Positions 28,069-37,447 of a DNA stretch of 64,000 nucleotides are shown in pieces. This DNA comes from Alteromonas halophila (GTDB taxonomy: Bacteria; Pseudomonadota; Gammaproteobacteria; Enterobacterales; Alteromonadaceae), in assembly GCF_014651815.1 (NCBI RefSeq), contig NZ_BMXP01000003.1, forward strand, positions 372,001-436,000, given 5' to 3'. Every line of letters starts with the position of its first letter. The first letter of the stretch is position 1. Under the pieces are notes generated by a model that did not search any database, had not been told where the DNA came from, and saw only the letters and a list, made by a program, of their open reading frames with translations. The position numbers and the translations under genes were made by a program.

Positions 28069-28386
28069 TCAATGCGCAAGTTTCAGTACCGCGACACCAC
28101 CCACAATCATGGCAACCCCCAGATAACGCGCCAGCGAAGAAGGCTCGCCATAGATAAGCACACCCAGGAAAAATGTACCGGCAGCACCGATACCGGTCCA
28201 TACCGCATAGGCCGTTCCCATCGGGATCTGCTTTTGCGCCAGCCACAGGCAATAGCCGCTTGCGCACATAAATCCTATCGCCATGGCGATGCCAACAAAG
28301 CGCGTTTCAGCCTGCTGGGCAAACTTCAGCCCGACCGGCCAGCCAATTTCAAGTAATCCGGCAACGACAAGGTAAATCCAGCTCAT
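28069..28386 (-). CDS. sugE: SugE/Gdx-type SMR exporter (guanidinium)
   Basis: A 105-residue four-helix inner-membrane protein of the small multidrug resistance family. The start 'MSWIYLVVAGLLEIGWPVGLK', with its essential glutamate (Glu13), and 'GTAYAVWTGIGAAGTF' match SugE, whose members are now known as guanidinium/proton antiporters (Gdx), rather than EmrE. I chose the ATG at 28386, with AGAGGATT upstream. The upstream leader contains a terminator-like hairpin (28438-28467), suggesting attenuation. It is followed by the dnaJ-related gene 6 bases downstream. Confidence 0.92.
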   Translation of the reverse strand: MSWIYLVVAGLLEIGWPVGLKFAQQAETRFVGIAMAIGFMCASGYCLWLAQKQIPMGTAYAVWTGIGAAGTFFLGVLIYGEPSSLARYLGVAMIVGGVAVLKLAH

Positions 28387-28437
28387 TGATAATCCTCTGT
28401 TTGTCACATGACCGTGGCATGTTGATGCTACTCATTA

Positions 28438-28467
28438 AAAAAGGTTTGAATTTCTTCAAACCTTTTT
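28438..28467 (-). terminator. Terminator-like hairpin in the sugE leader
   Basis: On the minus strand AAAAAGGTTTGAA pairs with TTCAAACCTTTTT, 13 perfect base pairs closed by a GAAA loop, about 50 bases before the sugE start. The upstream gene already has its own terminator, so this one probably lies inside the sugE transcript, as expected for an attenuator or riboswitch platform. Because of the A/T tracts it could work in both directions. Confidence 0.6.
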
Positions 28468-28658
28468 CGCTGACTGTCGGGAAAAGTACCTCGACCTTCC
28501 TCAGTTGCAGCGTTGACCCTGACGAGATGATCGTCGGTCAGCATCTTATACTGTATCACGCCAGATATGGCCGGGATATCGGTTCACACCTGCAGCAGGT
28601 CATGGAATGGCGTAACGCAGCGATGCACCATTCAGGCTGGGCATCGGGTTTGAGAGAT

Positions 28659-28692
28659 AAAAAAGCCTGGCCGCGTCACTGCGGTCAGGCTT
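28659..28692 (-). terminator. Rho-independent terminator of the PEP-CTERM gene
   Basis: On the minus strand AAGCCTGACCGC pairs with GCGGCCAGGCTT (one mismatch) around a 6-base loop, followed by a run of T. It lies about 65 bases downstream of the PEP-CTERM gene stop. Confidence 0.8.
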
Positions 28693-28755
28693 AATAATTT
28701 GCCGTTGGAAACGACGAGATAGTTGCAGGATGTTATACCCGGTGTCGAAACCGGA

Positions 28756-29364
28756 TTAGCCTTTTCTGCGGCCAAACAGGCTCAGACCAATCAGAGTCAG
28801 AGCAAATAAACCTAACGTACCTGGCGTTGGAACCTGCGCCTGTACATTGTTGACAGACAATGCCGCACGTTCAGCGCCATCAATGGCAAACTCAAAGCTG
28901 TTACCACCACTGTTGCTATTCTCTGCCCAGAAGAACGTTAACTGGTTACTGCCAGCACCTAATTGCATATTCTGAGCAATCACACTGTTATTGCTCCAGC
29001 GCTTTGACCACCACAGGTTACTGTTGATATCAGCGATAAGCGCGCCGTTATGGAACAGTTCAGCACCATTACCCGCATCCAGACCTGCAAAGAAGCTGAA
29101 CTGACGCTCAGTCCCCGGAAACAGGTTAATCGTCATTTTGTAGATGCTATTGTTAAACTGACTGCCGCTGAACAACATTGTAGCGGCTGTGAAGGCTTCA
29201 CTTGAGATGTCGTCGGCATCCAGCCCAGCCCAGTAGCCAGCCAAATCAACGTTAGTGTTATTACCAAAGTTGGCATCGGCTGACTCAATCGTGATTAGGG
29301 CAGCGTTTGCAGAAAAAGAAACCGTAAAAAGCAGCGCACAGACAGCAAATAATTTTTTGTACAT
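28756..29364 (-). CDS. PEP-CTERM-type exported protein
   Basis: A 202-residue exported protein. It has a signal peptide ('MYKKLFAVCALLFTVSFSANA'), a beta-rich middle without recognisable enzyme motifs, and a C-terminal sorting signal: 'VPTPGTLGLFALTLIGLSLF' then GRRKG. The tripartite motif-hydrophobic helix-basic tail is that of exosortase substrates, with PTP in place of the usual PEP. Such proteins are cut and anchored or released during exopolysaccharide-related surface assembly. No exosortase gene is in the window. It is followed by a strong terminator. Confidence 0.85.
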   Translation of the reverse strand: MYKKLFAVCALLFTVSFSANAALITIESADANFGNNTNVDLAGYWAGLDADDISSEAFTAATMLFSGSQFNNSIYKMTINLFPGTERQFSFFAGLDAGNGAELFHNGALIADINSNLWWSKRWSNNSVIAQNMQLGAGSNQLTFFWAENSNSGGNSFEFAIDGAERAALSVNNVQAQVPTPGTLGLFALTLIGLSLFGRRKG

Positions 29365-29625
29365 TTTGTAAACTCCAACAGCTAAGTACTCATTAATTAG
29401 CTATCTCTATACATTTATCGTGCCAAATTTTAAGTGCATGTTTTTTATGGGTAATTTCATGCCCATTTTTGACCCTGTAAAATTTTCAGACAGTTTTGCA
29501 ACGATTATACGGTGGCTACCGCGACTAATTAGCCGCGCTCGTTTACGTCTATGCTCTTCACTCAAACCAGGACTTTATCGCCTTTTGCTGTTTAAGCGCT
29601 AAACATACACGTGAAAAAAATCAGG

Positions 29626-31623
29626 TCAGGCAACCACAGCCGCCAGCTTGTTGTAGAGTGTTTCTATATCTATGGGCTTAGCAATATGATCTACAAAACC
29701 CATCGCTAAATAATCGTCGACATCTTTAGCCATAACATTGGCAGTGAGGGCAATCACAGGGGTTGTCGGATTAATCCTGCTTATCTTCCTGTAGGCTGCA
29801 ACACCGTCTAACTCTGGCATTTGAATATCCATTAACACGGCGTCGTATGAGTCTTGTCCAAATGCATCAACAGCTTCTGCTCCGTTTTCAACAAAGTCCA
29901 TTTTAATGTTTGTTGGCTCTAGCATTGAGCCAATGATCAGCCGGTTAATCTCATTATCTTCAGCGATCAGGACTCTCTTGCCGTTTAGTTGGGTTGGGGC
30001 TGCTACCACACCTTTTGCGTTTGATTTGATTAACTCTGTCGACGGCAGGGGCAAGGTCACGACAACGCATGTTCCTACATTCTCTTCGCTCTTAACCTCT
30101 ATCGCGCCGCCCATCATTGAGATGAGGCTTACCGTTATTGACATCCCCAATCCTGTCCCACCATACCTTCTGGTGGTCGATGAATCCGCCTGCTGAAAAC
30201 GTTCAAATATTCGGTTTTGTGCCTCAACCGACATACCAATCCCAGTATCAGATACCGAAAATTGTAAAGCTACACCATTATTAATATGAGCGTTTTCCAG
30301 AAAGACACTGACTTCCCCGTGGTGCGTAAACTTCACAGCATTCGAAACAAGGTTCAGCAATATTTGCCTGACACGTACAACATCACCCTGCCATCCATCA
30401 TTGAAGCTGTCAGCACACGCTGTTAGCAGCTTTATACCCTTTTGTCTTGCTTCAATACTCAGGTCAGACTGCACTGACTCCATGACCTCCAACATTGAAA
30501 AAGGCCTTTTTTCTAAATCAAGCTTACCCGCTTCTATTTTTGAATAGTCCAGAATGTCGTTGATTATTGTTAGCAGGCTCGTCGCCGAATACCGCGCCTT
30601 TGAAACCAGCAGTTGTGATTTTGCATCAAGTTCGTTTTGATTAAGCAGCTGAAGCGTCCCTAAAATCCCATTCATTGGCGTACGGATTTCGTGGCTCATA
30701 TTCGCTAAAAATTCACTTTTTGCTTGCGTAGCCTGTTCAGCGCTCTCCTTGGCATCCTGAAGCCGTATTGAGGCGTTAACATTGCTTGTTACATCCTGAA
30801 ATGTACCGAATAAGCGAATGCACTTCCCATCTTTATGTTCCGCCTCGCCCTTACTCACCACCCATCTGTGATTCCCTTTCGCTGTGATAATCTGCGCTTT
30901 CAGATCCCAGGGGGCCCCAGTGTTTATCGCGCTTTCTACCACGTTTACTATGTTATTGCGGTTTTTCCCTTCAACATAAAAAGCAATGGCACTTTCCATG
31001 TCCGGAACATAGTCTTCATTTGCCTCGTGGATGCAACGGGTCTGCTCACTCCAGTGAATTTTTTCGGTCCTGAGATCAACGGACCATGTTCCTATTTTTC
31101 CGACTTTTTCCAACTTTTCGAGCGTAGAAGCTTGCTCTCTAAGGCGTTCTATTGCTTTCTCCCTTGCTATTTCAGCGCCTAACCACTGAGCAATTAATTC
31201 CACATAGCCATAGTCATCAGACGTAAAAGGGGTGGTTGGATCTGGCGAGGAAAAATTAATCGTGCCAAATGTTTCGCCATCCACGATGATTGGCGCGCCC
31301 AGGTACGCCTCAAGCTTTTGGGTTTGGTAGCATGGGTGCGTCGCGATACGTGATCTGCCAGCGTGGTAAAACCCTGTTGCCTCGTTAGACGATAATGTGT
31401 GTACACAGTAGGTTTCGCCCAAAGCAAAGCACACGCCTGGTTTAAGCTCGGGTATGTCTGAAACGGCAAACAGGACCTCATACTCACTCCCTTCAATACG
31501 ACTTACCAAGCCAATCTCTAAGTCAAAGAGTGACAGACCAAACTGTAAGAGCTTTTCCACCTTCTGCTCGAAGGAAGCCCCCTGTAATGAAACGATGTCG
31601 TGAAATGCGCGGAGCGGGTTCAT
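29626..31623 (-). CDS. Hybrid histidine kinase (GAF-PAS-HisKA-HATPase-REC)
   Basis: A 665-residue soluble hybrid kinase. Order: GAF (about 15-165), PAS/PAC (about 170-290), a short coiled coil, HisKA with phospho-His311 in 'ANMSHEIRTPMNGILG', HATPase with 'LLNLVSNAVKFTHHG' and 'DTGIGM...GTGLGMSI', and a receiver domain with Asp599 in 'VLMDIQMPELDG' and 'HIAKPID'. No membrane segments, so it senses a cytosolic signal. It is third gene of a tight operon behind two response-regulator-type c-di-GMP proteins (15-base gap) and is a good candidate to phosphorylate them. Confidence 0.93.
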   Translation of the reverse strand: MNPLRAFHDIVSLQGASFEQKVEKLLQFGLSLFDLEIGLVSRIEGSEYEVLFAVSDIPELKPGVCFALGETYCVHTLSSNEATGFYHAGRSRIATHPCYQTQKLEAYLGAPIIVDGETFGTINFSSPDPTTPFTSDDYGYVELIAQWLGAEIAREKAIERLREQASTLEKLEKVGKIGTWSVDLRTEKIHWSEQTRCIHEANEDYVPDMESAIAFYVEGKNRNNIVNVVESAINTGAPWDLKAQIITAKGNHRWVVSKGEAEHKDGKCIRLFGTFQDVTSNVNASIRLQDAKESAEQATQAKSEFLANMSHEIRTPMNGILGTLQLLNQNELDAKSQLLVSKARYSATSLLTIINDILDYSKIEAGKLDLEKRPFSMLEVMESVQSDLSIEARQKGIKLLTACADSFNDGWQGDVVRVRQILLNLVSNAVKFTHHGEVSVFLENAHINNGVALQFSVSDTGIGMSVEAQNRIFERFQQADSSTTRRYGGTGLGMSITVSLISMMGGAIEVKSEENVGTCVVVTLPLPSTELIKSNAKGVVAAPTQLNGKRVLIAEDNEINRLIIGSMLEPTNIKMDFVENGAEAVDAFGQDSYDAVLMDIQMPELDGVAAYRKISRINPTTPVIALTANVMAKDVDDYLAMGFVDHIAKPIDIETLYNKLAAVVA

Positions 31624-31638
31624 AAGTAGCGTCTTCAG

Positions 31639-32616
31639 TCAGGCCATGGTGCTTATATCAGATTTATTGACCAGCCTATTGCGGCCATTTTCCTTCGCTT
31701 CGTAAAGCCCTTCGTCGGCATTGCTTATGAGATCATCCAGGGCTGTGTTCTCATCTGCTGGCGCGGCATAGATACCTGCACTCACCGTTACAATTCCATG
31801 GGGACTTAAAGCATGTTCAATCTGAAGTTGTGATACGGCTTGTAATACTTTTTCGACGACCCGTTGCCCCCCAGACGCCCCGGTGTAGGGGAGAAACAGT
31901 ACAAACTCCTCACCTCCAAAACGGATTGCGCTATCCGTTGGTCTGCGTAGCGCTTTTTGAATAGCTTGCGATACCCCGGAAATAACCTCATCACCGGCTA
32001 CATGACCATAGGTGTCGTTATATTTCTTGAATAAGTCAATATCCAGCATCACCGCGCAGACGTTCCCTTTGTCTCTCACGACTTGCCTGAGCAAGCGCGG
32101 AAGCTCATTATTAAAGTAATATCGGTTGTAAATTCCCGTTAACTGGTCTTTGTAAATGAGTGACTGCAGTAACTCAATGCGCCGTTTGTTCAGAAGATGA
32201 TTACTCACACGGTGTAATAATGTTGACAATACAACAGGCTTTAGCAGAAAGTCTGTTGCACCCGCTTCCCAGCATTGATTTTGCGTTTCTATCTCATCTG
32301 AACCTGTGACAAAAATTACCGGAATACTGCGGGTCCTGGCGCGTTTTTTCAGAGACGTACATACATCAACCCCATTCATACCAGGCATGTGCATGTCTAA
32401 AAGCACTAAATCGATATGCGTATCTTCACATATCGCCACGGCTTCCTGTCCGCTCGATGCCAGTATGCATTGATAATCAGTCGAGAGCATATTCTTCAAA
32501 ATTGTCGCATTAATGAGCTCATCATCAACGATTAAGATAACTGACCCATGCTCAGAACCCTTCTCTAAAAACGACTCGATTTCTGCGCTCTTACCGACTA
32601 TCCCATTCACTGCCAT
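31639..32616 (-). CDS. Response regulator diguanylate cyclase (REC-GGDEF)
   Basis: About 325 residues. An N-terminal receiver domain has intact acidic residues ('LIVDDELINA'), phospho-acceptor in 'DLVLLDMHMPGMNG' and lysine in 'FLLKPV'; a C-terminal GGDEF domain has GGEEF (242-246, counted from the upstream TTG) and an RxxD product-inhibition site (RPTD) exactly five residues earlier. It should make c-di-GMP when phosphorylated and be feedback-inhibited. I chose the ATG at 32616; an in-frame TTG at 32640 would add 8 residues. Middle gene of the three-gene operon. Confidence 0.92.
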   Translation of the reverse strand: MAVNGIVGKSAEIESFLEKGSEHGSVILIVDDELINATILKNMLSTDYQCILASSGQEAVAICEDTHIDLVLLDMHMPGMNGVDVCTSLKKRARTRSIPVIFVTGSDEIETQNQCWEAGATDFLLKPVVLSTLLHRVSNHLLNKRRIELLQSLIYKDQLTGIYNRYYFNNELPRLLRQVVRDKGNVCAVMLDIDLFKKYNDTYGHVAGDEVISGVSQAIQKALRRPTDSAIRFGGEEFVLFLPYTGASGGQRVVEKVLQAVSQLQIEHALSPHGIVTVSAGIYAAPADENTALDDLISNADEGLYEAKENGRNRLVNKSDISTMA

Positions 32617-32663
32617 AGGAGTATCGTGCCTTCTCTTCAATTAATTATAGTGGGGCAAAATTA

Positions 32664-34802
32664 CTACCCTGTCATAGAACAGACCGTATCACTCGCGTTA
32701 AGCGAGTTTCTAACTAAATAGTCATTAAAATCATCAACTGGTAATGGTTTACTGTACAAATACCCTTGTGCGTCTGCGCACCCCAGCTTTATTAACAATG
32801 CCTCGTGCTCACAGCTCTCAACCCCTTCACAGACAAGGTGTAAGTTCAGAGATTTTGCCAGCCCAATAATGGCTTTGACGATACAGGCCGCTTGCGGGTC
32901 GCATGTCACATCTTTAACGAACGATTTATCAATTTTTATTACATCCAGCTTAAAAGATCGTAAATAAGACAAACTGGAATACCCTGTCCCAAAATCATCC
33001 AGAGCCACTGAAATCCCAGAGCGTTTTAATGCTTCCAGTGTTAAATTGGCGCTGTTAAAGTCTTCAACAAGCGCCGACTCAGTAATTTCCAGTTCAAGAT
33101 ATTGAGAAGGCAGGTTGTATTTTTTCATCGTCGCGACGACGGTTTCACTGAAGCGGTGATCATTAAACTGTTGCGCAGCAACATTCACTGCGACTTTGCA
33201 GGCTGTGCCTTGGTCCAGCCATTGTCTGGCCTGAGCGCAACTCTTTTCGAGTACCAGCTTACCTAAGCTTGAAATTAAACCGATCTCTTCGGCAATAGGA
33301 ATAAATTCGTCAGGCGGTATAAAACGTCCATCCTCACCGGTTAATCTTGCCAGCGCCTCTGCGCCCGTCAGCTTTCCAGTGACCATATTAATTTGGGGCT
33401 GGAAATAAACCTGCAGACGCCCCTCTTTTAAGGCTGCGTGTAAGGCACGTTCAATACTCACTCTTTTGGTCAGTTGCGCTGTAAGGTCTTGCGAGTAGTA
33501 GGCGTAGTTGTTTTTGCCATTCCCTTTAACGTTATACATGGCATTATCAGCATGGCGCATTAGTTGGTCTGCGTCTTTTGCATCATAGGGAAACAGGCTG
33601 ATCCCAATACTTAACGAAATACGCACATATTGGTTGTTTATCAGAACCTGTTCTTCGGCCATGCTTAAAATGTGAGACGCAATTTTATTTAAATGGGTAA
33701 GGTGCTGTATATCTCTAAGCAAAATAACAAATTCATCGCCTCCAACCCTTGAAATAGTCACGCTTTCAGGCACAACTTCCTCGAGCTTTTGGGCGACATA
33801 TTTTATGACAGCATCGCCACCATTGTGCCCCAGTGTGTCATTCATTAATTTAAAGTTGTCAATATCCACTAACAGGAAAGCCAGCTTATTATTATTTAAC
33901 GACGCTTCTTTGATTAACATCGCCAGACGATCATTGAGCAATAGTCGATTTGGCAGGCCAGTCAGGTGGTCGTGATGAGCGAGGTGGGACATCTTTGTCG
34001 CCATTGCTATAGCTTCAGTAATATCCTGAAAGACAATCACACCACCAATAAGCTCTCCATTTTGGTCAACAACTGGCGATGCGGAGTCTTTGATTCTGAA
34101 CTCACCACTTACTTTGTTCACTACTTTAGAACTATGCATTACTCCCGCAGCCCGGTTTTCACGTAGTGCGGTATACAGCGGGTTTATCGCTTTTTTATCA
34201 CTACTGACATCACGTAAATCCATCACTTCATCAATTGCTAACCCTACGGCCGCATTAGACTTCCATCCCGTTATTCGTTCGGCAGCCGGGTTCATAAACG
34301 TCACCAGCATATGTTGATTAGTCGTGATGACGGCGTCACCAATAGAAGCAAGCGTCGCATGGAGATGCTTTTTCTCTGAGTAAAGCTGACGATTTACTTT
34401 TTCGAGCGCGCTGGTCTGATGAATGAGTTTAAGCTGATTTGAGATCCGTAACGCTACCGTCTGTGTCTGTAAAGGTTTAGGCAGAATGTCGCTGGCCCCT
34501 GCTGCAAGCGCCTTGCCTTCAATTTCAGAACTGTAATGTGAGGTGGTAAAAATGATTGAAATGTAAGACGTGGCAGGATTTGCTTTTAACAGCCTTGCGG
34601 CGTCGAGTCCATTCTCTTGTGACAATTCAATATCAAGAATGACAACCAACGGTTTTAATTCGATACATGTTGCCAGGACGTTCTCAGGGTTGTCTGGCGA
34701 CATTATTGTATAAGTTGCGCTGAGTGCCGATGCGAATGTTGATAGTGAACTGCTGTCATCATTAAAAATAACGACCTGAGTAGATTTCTCTAACTGGCAC
34801 AT
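32664..34802 (-). CDS. Response regulator with PAS-GGDEF-EAL output
   Basis: A 712-residue soluble protein. Order: receiver (about 8-125, acceptor Asp in 'VVILDIELSQENG', 'LPKPLQ'), short coiled coil, PAS (about 145-270), GGDEF with intact GGDEF at 354-358, and EAL with EAL at 482-484 and downstream catalytic text ('LEITES', 'ALDDFGTGYSSL', 'LDVIKIDKSF', 'CEGVES', 'AQGYLYSKP'). Both output domains look active, so the net effect on c-di-GMP may depend on phosphorylation. The ATG at 34802 has AAAAGGAG about 6 bases upstream. First gene of the operon. Confidence 0.93.
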   Translation of the reverse strand: MCQLEKSTQVVIFNDDSSSLSTFASALSATYTIMSPDNPENVLATCIELKPLVVILDIELSQENGLDAARLLKANPATSYISIIFTTSHYSSEIEGKALAAGASDILPKPLQTQTVALRISNQLKLIHQTSALEKVNRQLYSEKKHLHATLASIGDAVITTNQHMLVTFMNPAAERITGWKSNAAVGLAIDEVMDLRDVSSDKKAINPLYTALRENRAAGVMHSSKVVNKVSGEFRIKDSASPVVDQNGELIGGVIVFQDITEAIAMATKMSHLAHHDHLTGLPNRLLLNDRLAMLIKEASLNNNKLAFLLVDIDNFKLMNDTLGHNGGDAVIKYVAQKLEEVVPESVTISRVGGDEFVILLRDIQHLTHLNKIASHILSMAEEQVLINNQYVRISLSIGISLFPYDAKDADQLMRHADNAMYNVKGNGKNNYAYYSQDLTAQLTKRVSIERALHAALKEGRLQVYFQPQINMVTGKLTGAEALARLTGEDGRFIPPDEFIPIAEEIGLISSLGKLVLEKSCAQARQWLDQGTACKVAVNVAAQQFNDHRFSETVVATMKKYNLPSQYLELEITESALVEDFNSANLTLEALKRSGISVALDDFGTGYSSLSYLRSFKLDVIKIDKSFVKDVTCDPQAACIVKAIIGLAKSLNLHLVCEGVESCEHEALLIKLGCADAQGYLYSKPLPVDDFNDYLVRNSLNASDTVCSMTG

Positions 34803-35136
34803 GACAACTCCTTTTAGCCAGGTTAGTAACAGAGCCTTAGCGCCTTACTAACAGAAAAATAGTCAATTAAGGTTAGGCAGCGCTTCTGACCTCTGCAAGT
34901 AGACTTAAGTATACTTTTGGGTTGTTTTACACGTCATCTGACAACAGGGCTGATCCACGGGAACGTCCTGTTCACCTGCAGCAAAGATAAAAAATGAGTT
35001 AAGTTTACTGTGAAGTGCAAGGGAAGGAATGTATTGTCATCTTATTGGCAAGCGGTATAGGGCTCATAGTTCTCCAACATGTTTTTCTGGACGTGCGCGC
35101 TGGAAATCGTGGCAACCTTTGTTATGCGAAAACACC
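34803..35136. other. 334-base intergenic region upstream of the signalling operon
   Basis: It holds the promoter of the minus-strand signalling operon and the 3' flank of the flavoprotein gene. I see no convincing -35/-10 pair, no terminator hairpin and no copy of the window's repeat families. A 10-base palindrome AAGTATACTT lies near 34909. Confidence 0.5.
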
Positions 35137-36324
35137 TTACACCACTTGTCCGGCAGCCCAGCCACTGGACCAGGCCCACTGAAAATTGTAGCCCCCCAGC
35201 CAGCCTGTGACGTCCACCACTTCACCAATAAAATAGAGGCCGTCTACGTCTTTCGCCATCATGGTTTTCGATGACAGGTTATCCGTATCTACACCGCCCA
35301 GGGTGACTTCTGCAGTGCGGTATCCTTCTGTACCGTTCGGTTTTACCTGCCAGTCATTCAGTGCACTGGCAATGGCATCACACTCGCTATGGGAAAGCTG
35401 TTTGACCGGACAGTTTCGCCAACCGAGGTAGTTAATAAGGGTGAGTGCCATACGTTTTGGAAAGAGCTGTGCAAGGCAGGTTGCCAGCAGCGCATCCGGA
35501 GAGCGGTTACGGGCATTCTCTATAAACGCCTGTGCATCGTTCTCGGGCAGCAGGTTTATCTGCAGCGTCTCACCGGGTGTCCAGTAAGAGGAAATCTGTA
35601 GCATGGCCGGGCCACTTAAACCACGATGGGTGAAGAGCATGGCCTCTTTAAAGCTGGTATCCTGACAGCCCGCGCTTACATCGACTGACACACCGCTGAG
35701 TTCGCTAATGTGTTGTTTGTCAGCATCGTGCAGCGTAAAGGGCACCAGCGCTGCCCGGGTTGGCAATACATTCAGACCAAACTGCTCAGCCACTTTGTAG
35801 CCAAAGGGCGTAGCGCCGAGTTTCGGCATACTCAGACCGCCGGTGGCAATCACCAGTGATTCACATGCATAGTCGCCAGATGAGGTCGACAAATAATAGC
35901 CGTTATCGCTTTTTTCAACCGACACCACCTCACAACGGGTCGTAACGGAGACGCCTGCCTTGTCACATTCACTGAGCAGCAACCTGACAATATCTTTGGC
36001 GCTCTCATCACAGAACAGCTGACCTAAGGTTTTTTCGTGGTAGGCAATGCCGTAGTCGTTTACCAGCGAGATGAAATCCCACTGCGTATAGCGACTCAGT
36101 GCAGACTTACAGAAATGCAGGTTGGCGGAAAGAAAGTTTTCAGCGCTGGCGTACATGTTGGTGAAGTTACAGCGTCCGCCACCGGACATCAGGATTTTAC
36201 GTCCGACTTTCTTAGCATGATCCAGCACTTCAACACGCCGCCCGCGCTTACCCGCTTCGGCTGCGCAGAACAGTCCGGCTGCACCGGCACCAATGACAAT
36301 CACATCACGCTGCTGTATTCCCAC
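35137..36324 (-). CDS. HI0933/YhiN-family flavoprotein
   Basis: A 395-residue FAD-dependent oxidoreductase of the YhiN/BaiN family. The N-terminal dinucleotide-binding motif is 'VIVIGAGAAGLFCAAEAG', followed by the family signature 'KVGRKILMSGGGRCNFTN', and the C-terminal FAD contact 'GLYFIGEVVDVTGWLGGYN'. The physiological reaction in this family is not settled. It ends the minus-strand block after the iron operon but begins 109 bases downstream of it, so cotranscription is uncertain. Confidence 0.9.
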   Translation of the reverse strand: MGIQQRDVIVIGAGAAGLFCAAEAGKRGRRVEVLDHAKKVGRKILMSGGGRCNFTNMYASAENFLSANLHFCKSALSRYTQWDFISLVNDYGIAYHEKTLGQLFCDESAKDIVRLLLSECDKAGVSVTTRCEVVSVEKSDNGYYLSTSSGDYACESLVIATGGLSMPKLGATPFGYKVAEQFGLNVLPTRAALVPFTLHDADKQHISELSGVSVDVSAGCQDTSFKEAMLFTHRGLSGPAMLQISSYWTPGETLQINLLPENDAQAFIENARNRSPDALLATCLAQLFPKRMALTLINYLGWRNCPVKQLSHSECDAIASALNDWQVKPNGTEGYRTAEVTLGGVDTDNLSSKTMMAKDVDGLYFIGEVVDVTGWLGGYNFQWAWSSGWAAGQVV

Positions 36325-36433
36325 CTTACCTACTCCACTGTCTGCCGGATTAGCCTGCTATTAACGGCCTTAAGGGCGTTACTGCAGGCGTGAATTATAC
36401 GGCATTGGTCTGGCGCCTCAATGGATATGAACG

Positions 36434-37447
36434 TTATTCCCGGTTGAATGCCGCTAAGGGGTGTGTGGTGGTCAGCACCATTTCAACCCGGGTACCGGGT
36501 TGAAAGGCGGTTTCATGACTAACGCGGATCTTCAATTCGTGGCCATTATCCATGGCGACGGCGTACAACCGGCTGCCCCCTTCGTAGCGGGCCCATTCGA
36601 TAATACCATTGGTGTTGCTGTTATTGGCGCTCAGTGACAAATCATCCGGCCGGATCAGTACATCCACATCACCCTGTGCACCATTAATCGGCGTGGCCGG
36701 AACATCGCCTATTTCGGTGGTGATCATGCCATCGCACAGGTTGCCCGGCATGAAGCTGGCTTCACCCAGAAAGCGCGCAACAAAACGGCTGGCAGGCTCC
36801 GCGAAGCAGGCCTCGGGCGTATCGATTTGTTCCAGCACACCATTTTTTAACACCCCGACCCGATCGCCCACCGACAGCGCTTCGTCCTGATCGTGGGTTA
36901 CCCAGATCGCCGGTACGCCTGCGGTTTTCAGCGCACTGCGAATTTCCCAGCGCAGGCTGTCTTTTAATGCGGCGTCCAGATTAGACAAGGGTTCATCGAG
37001 GAGCACAAACGCCGGCTCATGCGCCAGTGTGCGGGCCAGTGCCACACGCTGCTTTTGCCCACCGGAAAGACGCGCGGGCTTGGTATCGCGGAATTTATCC
37101 ATACCCAGCAGTGACAGCCAGTGATCGGCCAGCGAGGTATTTTTCAGGCGGAAGCTGACATTCTGTTCAACGGTTAAATGCGGGAACAGCGCAAAGTCCT
37201 GAAACACCATGCCCACATTGCGTTTTTCCGGTGCCAGCGGTTTGTCAGCAGTGGATGTCCATGCGCCCAGCTGAATGCTGCCCTCTGACACAGGAATAAG
37301 CCCAGCCAGAGCCTGCAGGATGGTCGTTTTGCCGCAGCCCGTCGGGCCCACCAGCATCAGTATTTCATCATCGCCGAGCGCCAGGTTAAGCTTATCGACG
37401 ACGCGGGTTGCGCCATAATTGACGGATAAATCACTGACTTTCAGCAT
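36434..37447 (-). CDS. fbpC: Ferric-iron ABC transporter ATPase (FbpC type)
   Basis: A 337-residue ATP-binding subunit. Walker A 'VGPTGCGKTT', Q-loop 'VFQDFALFPHL', signature 'LSGGQKQRVALAR', Walker B 'FVLLDEPLSNLD' and the switch His in 'WVTHDQDEA' are all present, followed by a C-terminal TOBE-like domain ('VDVLIRPDDLSL'). It powers uptake of Fe3+ delivered by the FbpA-like protein. Start and fbpB stop overlap by one base. Fur control follows from the box ahead of the operon. Confidence 0.9.
   Translation of the reverse strand: MLKVSDLSVNYGATRVVDKLNLALGDDEILMLVGPTGCGKTTILQALAGLIPVSEGSIQLGAWTSTADKPLAPEKRNVGMVFQDFALFPHLTVEQNVSFRLKNTSLADHWLSLLGMDKFRDTKPARLSGGQKQRVALARTLAHEPAFVLLDEPLSNLDAALKDSLRWEIRSALKTAGVPAIWVTHDQDEALSVGDRVGVLKNGVLEQIDTPEACFAEPASRFVARFLGEASFMPGNLCDGMITTEIGDVPATPINGAQGDVDVLIRPDDLSLSANNSNTNGIIEWARYEGGSRLYAVAMDNGHELKIRVSHETAFQPGTRVEMVLTTTHPLAAFNRE

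Noticed and set aside
28550..28566. LexA-like CTG...CAG sequence
   Set aside because: The spacing is two bases short of the 16-base SOS box and no SOS gene is adjacent.
28470..28658. Guanidine-I (ykkC) riboswitch upstream of sugE
   Set aside because: AGGGTCAACG and GGTCGAG fragments look vaguely similar, but the defining conserved blocks are absent, so I report only the terminator hairpin.
29420..29602. 60-codon plus-strand ORF between the PEP-CTERM gene and the kinase
   Set aside because: Low-complexity translation with no recognisable features, in an AT-rich intergenic region; probably chance.
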